From the NCBI RefSeq assembly GCF_001696615.3, contig NZ_CP032279.1, positions 62,001 through 126,000 of the forward strand: a stretch of DNA of 64,000 nucleotides, read 5' to 3'. The translations under genes were made by a program, and so were the position numbers. Positions within the stretch are counted from its first letter, which is position 1. Every line of letters starts with the position of its first letter. The notes under the pieces are model-generated. The model was not told the DNA's origin. It worked only from the letters and a program-made list of their open reading frames with translations, and searched no databases. Of this stretch, positions 33,453 to 42,760 are shown in pieces. Source of the stretch: Acinetobacter sp. WCHAc010034 (GTDB taxonomy: Bacteria; Pseudomonadota; Gammaproteobacteria; Pseudomonadales; Moraxellaceae).

Positions 33453-34801
33453 TATATGGTTGAAATTACTTCTTCATCTAAATATTCATCACCGCCATAC
33501 AATTCAACCAAGGTTGGAATATAAGCGCCATATTCCAACTTAGTATTCTCTTGCTTGGTTGGAAATGCAGTTAAACCCTCATAACCTTCGGTTGATTTTA
33601 ATGAAGATGATGGAGTCTTTAAAGTTGTAATAGATCGAGCAACTTTGTTATATAACATTTTTGCTCGAAGCACTTCAAAAGTATAGCCACGCCCCATTCG
33701 GTTCGCTACTCTTGTAATACCATTATGCCCCTCAGTATAAGCATTGGTAATTCTTATTGGCGCATCCCAATAGGTGAATATATCCTCAAAGTGATTATTC
33801 ACAGTTTTAGCAACGTCACGGAAAGACTTTAAATATTTGGGAATACTACTTTCCCATTCATGAAACCTTTGTATGGCATTGTCTTTGGTTGTTGCTTCAT
33901 AAATATTATAAAACTGCTCTTTGAGGTCATAAGCTTCCTTAAATTCAGGATGCCATTTTTCTAAATTTCCTAAAATTCTTTGTTGATCTTCGGTCAATGA
34001 ATTTGGTCGTCTAAGCAGTATCCACCGTAAATGTTTTTTCATATTCAATCGGGCATCACGATCCAAACTACTTTGTAAAGCTTTATGTTCAGTGTCTAAG
34101 GCTTCACTTACCATTCTCACTACATGAAACTTATCAATAACCAACTTGGCATTTGGTAGGTGCAGACGGAATGACTTTTTGAAGGGTCGCCACATATCAC
34201 TACAAATCCATTCTACTTTTTCTGCATCAGGCAGTTTGGCAAAGTATGGTATCAATGTATCTTGAGTTCTTTCAGGCAACATATCATATAAGCTGTTCAT
34301 GGCAAGGTTGGTGATGACACAGCGATATGTTCCCATCAATTTAAGTTCATCAATACCCATAATCGTTGGAGTTTCAAACTTAATATCTCGTTCTAATTCC
34401 TCCACGAAATCGAGCGTAATGTTTTTAATGGTGTTCACGACTACACCCGTATCTTCGGCAAGCTGCGTAAAGGTTCGATCTAAGCAACGCTTGCGTACTT
34501 GCTGAATCAGCCGATGGGTCGCTCTACGTTTTTCATCCAAGAAGCTAAGTTGATGGGTAATCATGCTTTTGCATTCAGAACAGCGATAGCGTGTTCGTAT
34601 CACCTCAATTTTTACTGGTTGCATCTGCAAAGGGGTATCAGCAAAATGATTGATACGCTGACCGTGCTTATATAAGCGTCCACCGCATTCAGGGCATGTT
34701 TGCAAATGCTCACCGCTTGGCTGTACGGTAATCATAATACAGCCATCTTCATTACGGTAATCTATCGGTTGTACACCTTCCAGTTGCAGAATATCAATCA
34801 T
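33452..34801 (-). CDS. ISL3-family transposase, last-but-one gene of the type I RM operon
   Basis: A 449-aa ISL3-type protein. It has an N-terminal zinc ribbon (TCPECGGRLYKHG, then RYRCSECKSM), a helix-turn-helix, and the DDE core with TIMGIDELKLMG, VEWICSDMWRPFKKSF with KLVIDKFHVVRMV, and ITNAYTEGHNGITRVANRMG. It starts only 12 bp after the hsdR stop with a CGGAG ribosome site, in the same direction. Terminal inverted repeats typical of ISL3 are not visible on either side. It is either an insertion that has lost its ends or a transposase-derived gene kept with the restriction genes. Confidence 0.8.
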   Translation of the reverse strand: MIDILQLEGVQPIDYRNEDGCIMITVQPSGEHLQTCPECGGRLYKHGQRINHFADTPLQMQPVKIEVIRTRYRCSECKSMITHQLSFLDEKRRATHRLIQQVRKRCLDRTFTQLAEDTGVVVNTIKNITLDFVEELERDIKFETPTIMGIDELKLMGTYRCVITNLAMNSLYDMLPERTQDTLIPYFAKLPDAEKVEWICSDMWRPFKKSFRLHLPNAKLVIDKFHVVRMVSEALDTEHKALQSSLDRDARLNMKKHLRWILLRRPNSLTEDQQRILGNLEKWHPEFKEAYDLKEQFYNIYEATTKDNAIQRFHEWESSIPKYLKSFRDVAKTVNNHFEDIFTYWDAPIRITNAYTEGHNGITRVANRMGRGYTFEVLRAKMLYNKVARSITTLKTPSSSLKSTEGYEGLTAFPTKQENTKLEYGAYIPTLVELYGGDEYLDEEVISTI

Positions 34802-34813
34802 TCCAATACTCCG

Positions 34814-37800
34814 TTATGTTAGACGATGCACATCAATGGTTTCACCATCTTTAAGCAATTTATACAGCACCTTGATCACGTTCTGCATCGCTTGTGCATC
34901 GGTCTTGAGCAACAATGCTGATAAGTCTTGATGTGAGGTCAGAGCTTGAATAATTGCGCCTTTCGTTGCCGATGGCAAATTACCTTGCAAGGCTGTGGAT
35001 TCAGGATTATTTTCAATCTGAGCCATAACTACATCGTTATTTCGTAGAATAGTTACTAAATGATTGATATAAACCACTTGTTCTTCACGGGTGGAAATAT
35101 CGCCAAAGGTCTGTGCAATTAGCTCGATCACTTCTTTGAGATAAGTCATTTTGGTTGGCTGCACATCGCCATTGGCTGTACCTTGGATCGGAACTAAAGG
35201 TTGGGGTTCATCCGCTTCAGGATGGTCTGTATCATCGGTTTTAAGTTTCTTTTTAAAGATGCCAAAGCCAGTCAATACCAAGCCTGAAATATCAATTTCT
35301 TTAGCAGACATACCATTTAATCGTTTGGATAAGAGCTTGGTAAATGCCGAGAAGTTTTCAAGTTCAGGATCGCCAAAGTCAATAAGCTGTGCCACATAGG
35401 AATAAATACGGCTAAACTTATCCAAATTGCCCTTAAAGCGCATCAAGGTTTGTAATTCTACGTCTAACTGCTTGCGCTCAAATTCCGCTTTTTCTGCGCC
35501 TTCATCATTACCGTCTGCTTTGGCTTGATCAAATGCGGTTTCCTGTAGCTCAATCGCCTGTTTGAGCATTTTCAGCTTTTGGTTAAATAGTCGGGCGACA
35601 CGATCAGTTGCTTTAAACAGGTCGGGATGCGTGGTTTCTTTGAAATCATGATTGCTAATATCGCGAATAGTTTTAAAACGAGCTGCTTTAAACTCCTCCA
35701 AATCATCCTCGGTAATCAGATCAAGTTCTTCAATATTGTCTTTGATGGTATAAACCACATTCGGGTCTTGTACATCCACTATTTTTGCCCCGTTGTCGTA
35801 CTTCTTGAAGCACTTTAAAATCCATTCAGGGTCATTTACAAAGTCAATCACAAAGGTTTGATCTTTGCCTGTGGTGGTGCGGTTTAAGCGTGACAAGGTT
35901 TGTACCACTTCAACTTCATTGGCAATGACTTTATCAAGGTACATAGCGCATAGTTTGGGTTGGTCAAAGCCTGTTTGGAATTTATTCGCCACCACCATTA
36001 AACGATATTCAGGGCGGTCAAATGCAATGCGTAAATCAGAATTAGGTGCATCGGCATTCATATTGGCTTCGGTAAATTCAGCATCTTCACCGACCTTAAA
36101 TAGCGCACCATTTTCTGTATCGTCATCAGCTTCATGGCTGATCTGCTTGCCCGTAAGTTTGCCTGAGAATGCCACCAAGACACGGTAGGCACTGTATTCA
36201 GGGTTATCTTCAATATATTTTTCCAAGGCAATTTTATAACGTGCTGCCGCAGGGCGAGAACTGGTCACAATCATCGCTTTGGCTTGACCATTCAGTAAGT
36301 TGGCGACATTGTGGTGAAAGTGTTGAATAATAAACTGCACCTTTTGCGTGACATTGGTCGCGTGTAAAGCCATCCAACGGGCTAAAGCTTTCTTGGCTGC
36401 TTTAGAATTGACCCGTTTATCATCATCAACAGCTTCACCGCCAAGTTTAAAAGCTGTTTTATAAGGCACGTAGCCTTGCAATACATCTAAAATAAAGCCT
36501 TCTTCAATGGCTTGACGTTGCGGATAGAGATGGAAGGATTCAGGCAAGTTGTCATCACTGGCAGGCTCACCATTTTTGGTACGGCCAAACAGCATTTTAG
36601 TCGAGTGTTTTGGGGTTGCAGTAAAGGCAAAGTGACTGATGTTTTTGGACTGTACACGGGCTTTTTGAATCTGCTCAAGCAATTCCTCAACAGTCAGATT
36701 CGCCATTGCTTCACCCGACTGCAATGCCAATGTCGCTTGCAGTTTAGATGCTGTTGAGCCTGTTTGCGAGGTATGCGCTTCATCAATCACAATACCGTAG
36801 TTACGGTCGCTTAAACTGGTATTGGTCAGAATCGCTTCCATCACATGCGGGAAAGTCTGAATGGTCACAATAATGATCTGTTTATTGGATAACAGTGCAT
36901 CTTCAAGCTGTTTGCTTTTCGATTTGCCTGCATGTTCTTTGTCATCACGGTTAATTGCAGCAATTAAGCCTTTCTGATGGTCTAATTGTTGAATGGCTTC
37001 CTGTAACTGGTCATCCAGTACCGTTCTGTCTGTCACCACAATGACGGAGTTATAAAACGGTGTACCGTCATTGTGACGCAAACGCACCAGTGAATGACAC
37101 ACCCAAGAGATTGTCGATGTTTTGCCTGAGCCTGCACTGTGTTCACACAGATAATTCAGTCCTACGCCTTTTTCTTGCACATCGGCAATGATTTTATTCA
37201 CCGCATCAAACTGATGGTAACGCGGGAAAATCAGGCGTTCCTGTACCGTCCAATTACCATATAGATCGACTTTGTTTTTCTTTTCCACATAGACAAAGTT
37301 ATGGAAAATTTTCAGCCAATTATCACGTTGGCAAACATAATCCCAAAAATACGCCACAGGATAATCCTCACCTTTGGCTGCATCCGCAGGAGGGTTGCCT
37401 GCATGTCCCTGATTACCTTTATTAAACGGCAAGAAATAGGTGCTTTCACCATCTAAAGCGGTGGTCATGGCAATTTCAGATTCAGACAAGGCAAAATGCA
37501 CAATTGCACCACGCTTGGGTGTTAACAATGGCTCTTTACGTCTTGTTTTAGGGTCTATCGGCTTACGGTCATTTTTATACTGTTCAATGGCATCTTCTAA
37601 AGACTGGTTAAACTCGGTCTTAATTTCTACCGTTGCCATTGGCAAGCCATTAATAAAGAACACAAGGTCCAAAATGCCTGCATCTTTGGATGGATGATAT
37701 TTGAGTTGTGGGACAACACGTAGAATATTGGCGTTATAGCGGTCAATGACGGCTTGATTGCGTCCATCTTCGGGTGCGCTTTCACTGAGGTCGATTGTGC

Positions 37801-38098
37801 CTGCGCCCGCCATGCTAAAGCCATTACGGAAGATATGGATTGTGCCTTTCTTATTCAGTTCATCATCCAAGCGGTCGATGATGCGTTTTTCGGTATTACT
37901 ACCATTCAGTGCTTGCAGTTTTTCCCACTTTTCAGGCTGTGTAGCTTGAATCCATGTGATTAAATCTTCGGGATAGAGTGCATATTCGGTATGATAATTT
38001 TTACTTTGCCCAACCACCCAACCTTGCGCTTGCAGTTTTTGCACAATATAGGCTTCTAAGTGACTTTCGTAATGGGCTTTGTCTGCCAAAATATTCAT
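34814..38098 (-). CDS. hsdR: Type I restriction enzyme, R subunit
   Basis: A 1094-aa motor and nuclease subunit. The ATG at 38098 is preferred; the frame is open 21 codons further, overlapping the Abi gene. The N-terminal nuclease has AGILDLVFFINGLPMATVEIK (split: AGILDLVFF and ATVEIK, the PD...ExK core). The helicase has Walker A HSAGSGKTSTISW, DEAH box GIVIDEAHTSQTG and motif VI-type QTLSRLNRTT. The C-terminal helical region contacts HsdM. It works with HsdM and HsdS to translocate and cut unmodified DNA such as phage genomes. Confidence 0.95.
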   Translation of the reverse strand: MNILADKAHYESHLEAYIVQKLQAQGWVVGQSKNYHTEYALYPEDLITWIQATQPEKWEKLQALNGSNTEKRIIDRLDDELNKKGTIHIFRNGFSMAGAGTIDLSESAPEDGRNQAVIDRYNANILRVVPQLKYHPSKDAGILDLVFFINGLPMATVEIKTEFNQSLEDAIEQYKNDRKPIDPKTRRKEPLLTPKRGAIVHFALSESEIAMTTALDGESTYFLPFNKGNQGHAGNPPADAAKGEDYPVAYFWDYVCQRDNWLKIFHNFVYVEKKNKVDLYGNWTVQERLIFPRYHQFDAVNKIIADVQEKGVGLNYLCEHSAGSGKTSTISWVCHSLVRLRHNDGTPFYNSVIVVTDRTVLDDQLQEAIQQLDHQKGLIAAINRDDKEHAGKSKSKQLEDALLSNKQIIIVTIQTFPHVMEAILTNTSLSDRNYGIVIDEAHTSQTGSTASKLQATLALQSGEAMANLTVEELLEQIQKARVQSKNISHFAFTATPKHSTKMLFGRTKNGEPASDDNLPESFHLYPQRQAIEEGFILDVLQGYVPYKTAFKLGGEAVDDDKRVNSKAAKKALARWMALHATNVTQKVQFIIQHFHHNVANLLNGQAKAMIVTSSRPAAARYKIALEKYIEDNPEYSAYRVLVAFSGKLTGKQISHEADDDTENGALFKVGEDAEFTEANMNADAPNSDLRIAFDRPEYRLMVVANKFQTGFDQPKLCAMYLDKVIANEVEVVQTLSRLNRTTTGKDQTFVIDFVNDPEWILKCFKKYDNGAKIVDVQDPNVVYTIKDNIEELDLITEDDLEEFKAARFKTIRDISNHDFKETTHPDLFKATDRVARLFNQKLKMLKQAIELQETAFDQAKADGNDEGAEKAEFERKQLDVELQTLMRFKGNLDKFSRIYSYVAQLIDFGDPELENFSAFTKLLSKRLNGMSAKEIDISGLVLTGFGIFKKKLKTDDTDHPEADEPQPLVPIQGTANGDVQPTKMTYLKEVIELIAQTFGDISTREEQVVYINHLVTILRNNDVVMAQIENNPESTALQGNLPSATKGAIIQALTSHQDLSALLLKTDAQAMQNVIKVLYKLLKDGETIDVHRLT

Positions 38099-38115
38099 GC
38101 TTTTTCCCCTAATTT

Positions 38116-39153
38116 TTAATTCTGTTGTAATGCCTGTTGCCAAAACGGGTCTTGATGCCATAACTCAGGCATTCCCATATTGGCTTTAGAGAGTGATGGA
38201 TACTGCTCAATTAAATCTTTGAGTCGTTTTGCCCATGTTGAATTTGGGCTGATCTTATAAAGTAAGGTTTGTATTGCCACCAAAAGCATATAGGTACGCT
38301 TCTCATAGCGAATCGCGGTATTACTCAATATGATTGGTTGTTGAAGCCATTGAATTGCATTTGAAGTTGGAATCTTAATGCTGCGCCCATGTTCTTTATT
38401 CCATAGTCGGCTATGGTGGGCGCAAATATTGCGTACATCATTCAGCGTTTTCAGCCATGATTCTAAAACTTCGGCATGTAATCCTAAGTTTTGAGCAATC
38501 TGTTTTTTGGCTTGAGTCGATTTGAGTCCAACATAAAGATGGCTGAGTTCGCCCCAAGTCAGCATTTCGATCATCATCCATGAAGGCGGTAATTTCGGGC
38601 TGTCATATTTAGATAAGTAGTGGCGTAAAAAATTTTCTTTACGCACTTTATCTTTCAACACATCTTTGTCAGCTTGCGAGAGTGGACGTTTATCAATGGC
38701 TTTCTCGTCACGTATCAAGCGTTCTTTTTCATCTAATAATTGCCGTTCAATACTGGCAAGCAAGCGCATGTGGGCATAGTTGTGGCTAAAATTCTGTTCA
38801 TCGGTATACCAAAAGGCATTACCCGATTGATCGCACAACACATTGCAAATTTGCGCCCGTATTGCAACCTCTATACGCTCAATTGCATCCATGACCAAGA
38901 GCCTTAGCTCCCGATCAAAGATATACAGATTCAGTACATCATCAAATGAAGTATTGGCTTTGAACTGATGCAATACGTTTGAATTGGCTGTAACCGTTTG
39001 CTGAAAAGGAATGGTATAGGCAGATAGGCGATAGTAGCCAATAAAGCTCAGATAACGGTCTGCTCTTGCAAGATCAGGAATGAGCAATCCACGTTGCTGC
39101 CATATTTGAATATGGTCTTGGTTGCTTTTTGCCTGTTTAATAAATTGAACCAT
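38116..39153 (-). CDS. Abi_2-family (AbiD/AbiF-like) abortive infection protein
   Basis: A 345-aa protein of the Abi_2 family. Characteristic blocks are the N-terminal HIQIWQQRGLLIPD, then RYLSFIGYYRLSAYTIPF and YIFDRELRLLVMDAIERIEV. The C-terminal NDVRNICAHHSRLWN is the R-x4-H motif of a HEPN ribonuclease fold. Abi_2 proteins stop growth on phage infection, and many are regulated by an adjacent RM system. It sits between hsdS and hsdR in the same direction, 17 bp from hsdR, a position that recurs in type I RM operons and suggests a backup response when restriction fails. Confidence 0.85.
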   Translation of the reverse strand: MVQFIKQAKSNQDHIQIWQQRGLLIPDLARADRYLSFIGYYRLSAYTIPFQQTVTANSNVLHQFKANTSFDDVLNLYIFDRELRLLVMDAIERIEVAIRAQICNVLCDQSGNAFWYTDEQNFSHNYAHMRLLASIERQLLDEKERLIRDEKAIDKRPLSQADKDVLKDKVRKENFLRHYLSKYDSPKLPPSWMMIEMLTWGELSHLYVGLKSTQAKKQIAQNLGLHAEVLESWLKTLNDVRNICAHHSRLWNKEHGRSIKIPTSNAIQWLQQPIILSNTAIRYEKRTYMLLVAIQTLLYKISPNSTWAKRLKDLIEQYPSLSKANMGMPELWHQDPFWQQALQQN

Positions 39154-39293
39154 AGCAATTTCTCAGGCAAAAAAAACCTGCCGATTTGTGCATGAACAAG
39201 CGAACTTGAACATAGGCATGGCAGGTATGTTGGTGAGAATAATGACAAAAGCACTTATTGAAGTAAAGCTAAATTTACAATTTTGTAAAAAAT

Positions 39294-40586
39294 TCATGCG
39301 GTGAACTCCCTTACGTCAATTTTACCTGTAACCGCATGGGAGATAATTGAAGAACGATATTCTTTAAGTTTTTCGATTAAAGATTTTTGTTTATAAGTCA
39401 GATTATCAATTTTATTCTTTTCTTTATCCAAATATTCAACAATTTCTTGCTGTTCTGACTTTGGAGGTAATACTAATTTAACCTGAGAAAAGTTATTAAA
39501 ACGTAATGCTTGACCATCACGTATTAAGTTAGAAGTTGATTGTAAAGATTGAATATACCTTGGGGTTTTGAATAAATATTTGAAATATTCAGTATTAATA
39601 AGCGATAAATCAGGTTTCAACATTACATAAGCTGAACTAATTGAACCCTCTAAAGAACTTAGTTCAAGTCCACCTTGAAAGCTACGCATACTAATTACAA
39701 AATCATTTGGTCGCACTTTTTTTAATATTTCAGGATTTTTCATAACAACCATAACACGACCATTTTCGGCTATGAATTCATCTTGATAGATAATGCCATG
39801 CTTTTGCGATGCTGTTAGCTGTTTATCAGCATTAACAGCTTTTTCTTTTCGTTCAGTAAAATAAAATTTACTTGGAATAACATCCCAATGCTTAGGCACG
39901 TCCCCCAACCATTCCACACCACTGTCTTTCATCGGTGCATTAGGATTTAAACCTTTAGTGACAGCATGAGAAATAATCGACTTACGCTGTTCTTCCAAAA
40001 GCTCAATTAACTTTTCTTGCTTGGTAATGAGGTTGTCAATTCGGGTGGTTTCAGTGTCGAGAAATGAAACGATTTTATGTTGATCAGATTTAGGTGGTAA
40101 AACCAATTTTACTTGAGAAAAGTTATTAAAACGTAGGGCTTGTCCATCACGTATTAAATTCGATGTTGATTGTAAGGATTGAATATATCTTGGGGTTTTG
40201 AATAAATACTTAAAATATTCTATATCTACTACATGTAAATTTGGCTTTAACATCACATAAGCTGAACTAATTGAACCTTCTAAATAGCTAAGCTCAAGCC
40301 CCCCTTGGAAGCTACGCATACTAATTACAAAATCATTTGGTCGCACTTTTTTTAATATTTCAGGATTTTTCATCACAACCATGACACGACCATTTTCAGC
40401 CATGAAGTCTTCTTGAAAAACAATTCCATACTTTTGAGAAGCAGTAAGTTGTTTATCTTTATTTTCTGCTTTCTCTTTACGTTCAATAAAATAAAACTTA
40501 CTTGGAATAACAGACCAATGCTTAGGTACATCACCTAACCATTCCACACCACTTGGTTTATAACTTGGGTATTGCTTAAATTGCAT
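39294..40586 (-). CDS. hsdS: Type I restriction-modification specificity subunit with duplicated TRD
   Basis: A 430-aa specificity subunit. It has two target-recognition domains (about residues 12-175 and 225-388), each followed by a coiled-coil spacer (for example ITKQEKLIELLEEQRKSIIS). Unusually, the two domains are nearly identical: both contain SGVEWLGDVPKHW, ENGRVMVVMKNPEILKKVRP, FVISMRSFQGGLEL and IRDGQALRFNNFSQVKLVLP. Each domain normally reads a different half-site, so this enzyme should recognise a symmetric split site. Normal length, no frameshift. It is 2 bp after hsdM. Confidence 0.95.
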   Translation of the reverse strand: MQFKQYPSYKPSGVEWLGDVPKHWSVIPSKFYFIERKEKAENKDKQLTASQKYGIVFQEDFMAENGRVMVVMKNPEILKKVRPNDFVISMRSFQGGLELSYLEGSISSAYVMLKPNLHVVDIEYFKYLFKTPRYIQSLQSTSNLIRDGQALRFNNFSQVKLVLPPKSDQHKIVSFLDTETTRIDNLITKQEKLIELLEEQRKSIISHAVTKGLNPNAPMKDSGVEWLGDVPKHWDVIPSKFYFTERKEKAVNADKQLTASQKHGIIYQDEFIAENGRVMVVMKNPEILKKVRPNDFVISMRSFQGGLELSSLEGSISSAYVMLKPDLSLINTEYFKYLFKTPRYIQSLQSTSNLIRDGQALRFNNFSQVKLVLPPKSEQQEIVEYLDKEKNKIDNLTYKQKSLIEKLKEYRSSIISHAVTGKIDVREFTA

Positions 40587-40588
40587 TT

Positions 40589-42592
40589 TTAAACCTCCCC
40601 AAGTAATTGCGCAACTTCGGCAGACAACTCTTTGATCTCCGCCATAATTTCATTTGGGTGGCGTGGCTGCTCGAACACATAGAAATAACGGTTAAAGTTA
40701 ATTTCATAACCCACTACACCTACTTGACCGTCTTTGGCATCGGTATAAGTGGTGTCAATTACCGCATCAGGCGCATGGGGAAGTACCTCTTTTGCCATAT
40801 AGTCCTCAATATCTTGATTGAGTGGGATGTTCTCGTAATCGGTAAGTTCACTGTCCATTTGCACTTCACCGTTAATTTCTACGGCTTCGGCATCAGGATT
40901 TTGCACACCAAACGCAGCGAGCAAGGCATTTTTTAAACCTTTGCTGACTTTGCTGAGTGGTAGATTTTTCAGGAATGTATTGTCAAACCAAGCATAGTCT
41001 TTGCTGTCACCAAACTGCTGCTCAATATAAGCTGATACCGTGTTTTGGTCGCTGTCTGATAACTTGCCAAACTCTTTTGATGCTTTAAACGATTCCAGTT
41101 TTTCCGCATCAAATTGAAGATCAATGCGTAGAGGGCGCAAGACTTTGACTCGGCGATAGCCAAAATCAGTATAGTCAAAGATTTTACTGACCGAACTTTC
41201 TTCAAAATCGGCATAAATACGGCTAATTTCATCAATCGAATTTTGGTCAATAAACTTGCGCTTGTTGCCCTCATTCTTGCGCATAGATGAGGCCATGCCT
41301 GTAGCATCAATGAGCTGTACTTTGCCTTTGCGCTGTTCAGGTTTACGGTTTGAGATCAACCAAATATATGTACCAATACCTGTACGGAAGAAAATATCAG
41401 TCGGCAATGCCACAATTGCTTCGAGATAATCATTTTCTAAAATGAAGCGTCTAATCTCCGACTCGCCTGAACCTGCACCACCGTTAAACAATGGTGAACC
41501 TGATAGCACAATCGCACCACGACCACCACCATTTTCAGGCAGTTCTAGTTTGGAAATCAGATTTTGTAAAAACAGCATTGAACCGTCACTGACTTTAGGC
41601 AAGCCCGCACCAAAACGCCCATTTAAGCCTTTTTCTTTATGCTCTAATTGAACCGCACTGGCATCCTTCGCCCATGACATACCAAAAGGCGGGTTAGAAC
41701 ATTGATAGTGGAAACGCTGTCCTGCAAATAAGTCATTACTGAGTGTACTGCCCAATTTAATATTCTGCGATAAATCACGGCTTGGGTCAGATTCCAGTTT
41801 TTTGAGCAACATAGAACCCAATGCGACCGCATGAGTTTCAGGCTGCAATTCCTGTCCGTGGGGTACAAGTACAGGGGCAACTTTATAGCGGTCTTTAAAG
41901 CCATCTACATAGTTCATCATGTCGGTTAGGAAGCCCGATGTACCACACGTTTGATCATAGATAGTTCTGATTAAACCATTCTTTTGTTCAAACAGCTCAT
42001 TATCAGGCTCAAGCAATAAAGTCGCTGCCAAATGTACAATATCACGCGGGGTCATAAAGTCCTCTGATCCCGTACCGACTTCTGCACCAAATCTAGCGAT
42101 TAAATGTTCATAGACATTACTCATGGTGCGGTCAGGAACAACATTCGGATGTAAGTCGATGGCAGCGAAATTATTGCAAATGCGTAGCAGTAAATTCGCT
42201 TTAGAAAGCTTATTAATTGTTGTATTGAAATCAAACTGTTCAAAGATCACACGCACGTTTTCAGAAAAATTGGAAATGTAATCTTCAAGGTTGGCTTTAG
42301 TTTTTGTACCGCCTAAATTGGAAAGGTTATAGGTTGATTTGTTATAAAATGGATTGCCGCTTACGTTAGTAAGAATATCGTCAAGCGCCATCCCTTGATC
42401 TTTGAATTGCTCATAAGTATTGAGAACAGCATCTTTCGTTGGCTCAAGTACACATTCCAAACGTCTTAATACCGTAAAGGGCAAAATGATTTTACCGAAC
42501 TCTGTATGCGGAAAATCCCCCCAAAGATCATTCGCATTGTTCCAAATAAAACTTGCCAGTGTAGATTCGGTATTGTTTGGTGCAGAAGCCAT
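40589..42592 (-). CDS. hsdM: Type I restriction-modification DNA methyltransferase subunit
   Basis: A 667-aa N6-adenine methyltransferase of the long HsdM form. The ATG at 42592 is preferred; a TTG four codons upstream is also open. The SAM-binding motif I is YDQTCGTSGFLTDMM (the first Cys/Thr positions vary from the usual DPACGTGGF), and the catalytic NPPF is in YQCSNPPFGMSW. The N-terminal helical HsdM domain (LASFIWNNANDLWGDF) and a C-terminal region for HsdS contact are present. It is the first gene of hsdM-hsdS-abi-hsdR; repeats at 42597-42680 overlap its promoter region. Confidence 0.95.
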   Translation of the reverse strand: MASAPNNTESTLASFIWNNANDLWGDFPHTEFGKIILPFTVLRRLECVLEPTKDAVLNTYEQFKDQGMALDDILTNVSGNPFYNKSTYNLSNLGGTKTKANLEDYISNFSENVRVIFEQFDFNTTINKLSKANLLLRICNNFAAIDLHPNVVPDRTMSNVYEHLIARFGAEVGTGSEDFMTPRDIVHLAATLLLEPDNELFEQKNGLIRTIYDQTCGTSGFLTDMMNYVDGFKDRYKVAPVLVPHGQELQPETHAVALGSMLLKKLESDPSRDLSQNIKLGSTLSNDLFAGQRFHYQCSNPPFGMSWAKDASAVQLEHKEKGLNGRFGAGLPKVSDGSMLFLQNLISKLELPENGGGRGAIVLSGSPLFNGGAGSGESEIRRFILENDYLEAIVALPTDIFFRTGIGTYIWLISNRKPEQRKGKVQLIDATGMASSMRKNEGNKRKFIDQNSIDEISRIYADFEESSVSKIFDYTDFGYRRVKVLRPLRIDLQFDAEKLESFKASKEFGKLSDSDQNTVSAYIEQQFGDSKDYAWFDNTFLKNLPLSKVSKGLKNALLAAFGVQNPDAEAVEINGEVQMDSELTDYENIPLNQDIEDYMAKEVLPHAPDAVIDTTYTDAKDGQVGVVGYEINFNRYFYVFEQPRHPNEIMAEIKELSAEVAQLLGEV

Positions 42593-42596
42593 TTTG

Positions 42597-42680
42597 TTTT
42601 TCAACCTTATTTTGCAATAGTTAAATATTATGCAATTAAAGCAGATTTTTCAACCTTGAAATGCAATATTTAAAAATTTC
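42597..42680. repeat. Two 30-bp repeats upstream of hsdM
   Basis: TTTTTCAACCTTATTTTGCAA (21 positions from 42597; core AACCTTATTTTGCAA) and TTTTTCAACCTTGAAATGCA (from 42646) continue into TTTAAA-like AT-rich ends. The start-to-start spacing is 49 bp. Two more copies follow the next gene, at 43433-43505. Confidence 0.55.
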
Positions 42681-42760
42681 AAATCTGACTAATTTTTTAT
42701 TTCAGAATAAAGACTTAATGTTAAAATTTATCACAGGAGAATCATTAGGCTTGGTGTGAG

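Noticed and set aside
33164..34830. A complete ISL3 element around the transposase
   Set aside because: No matching inverted repeats or target duplication could be found on the two sides.
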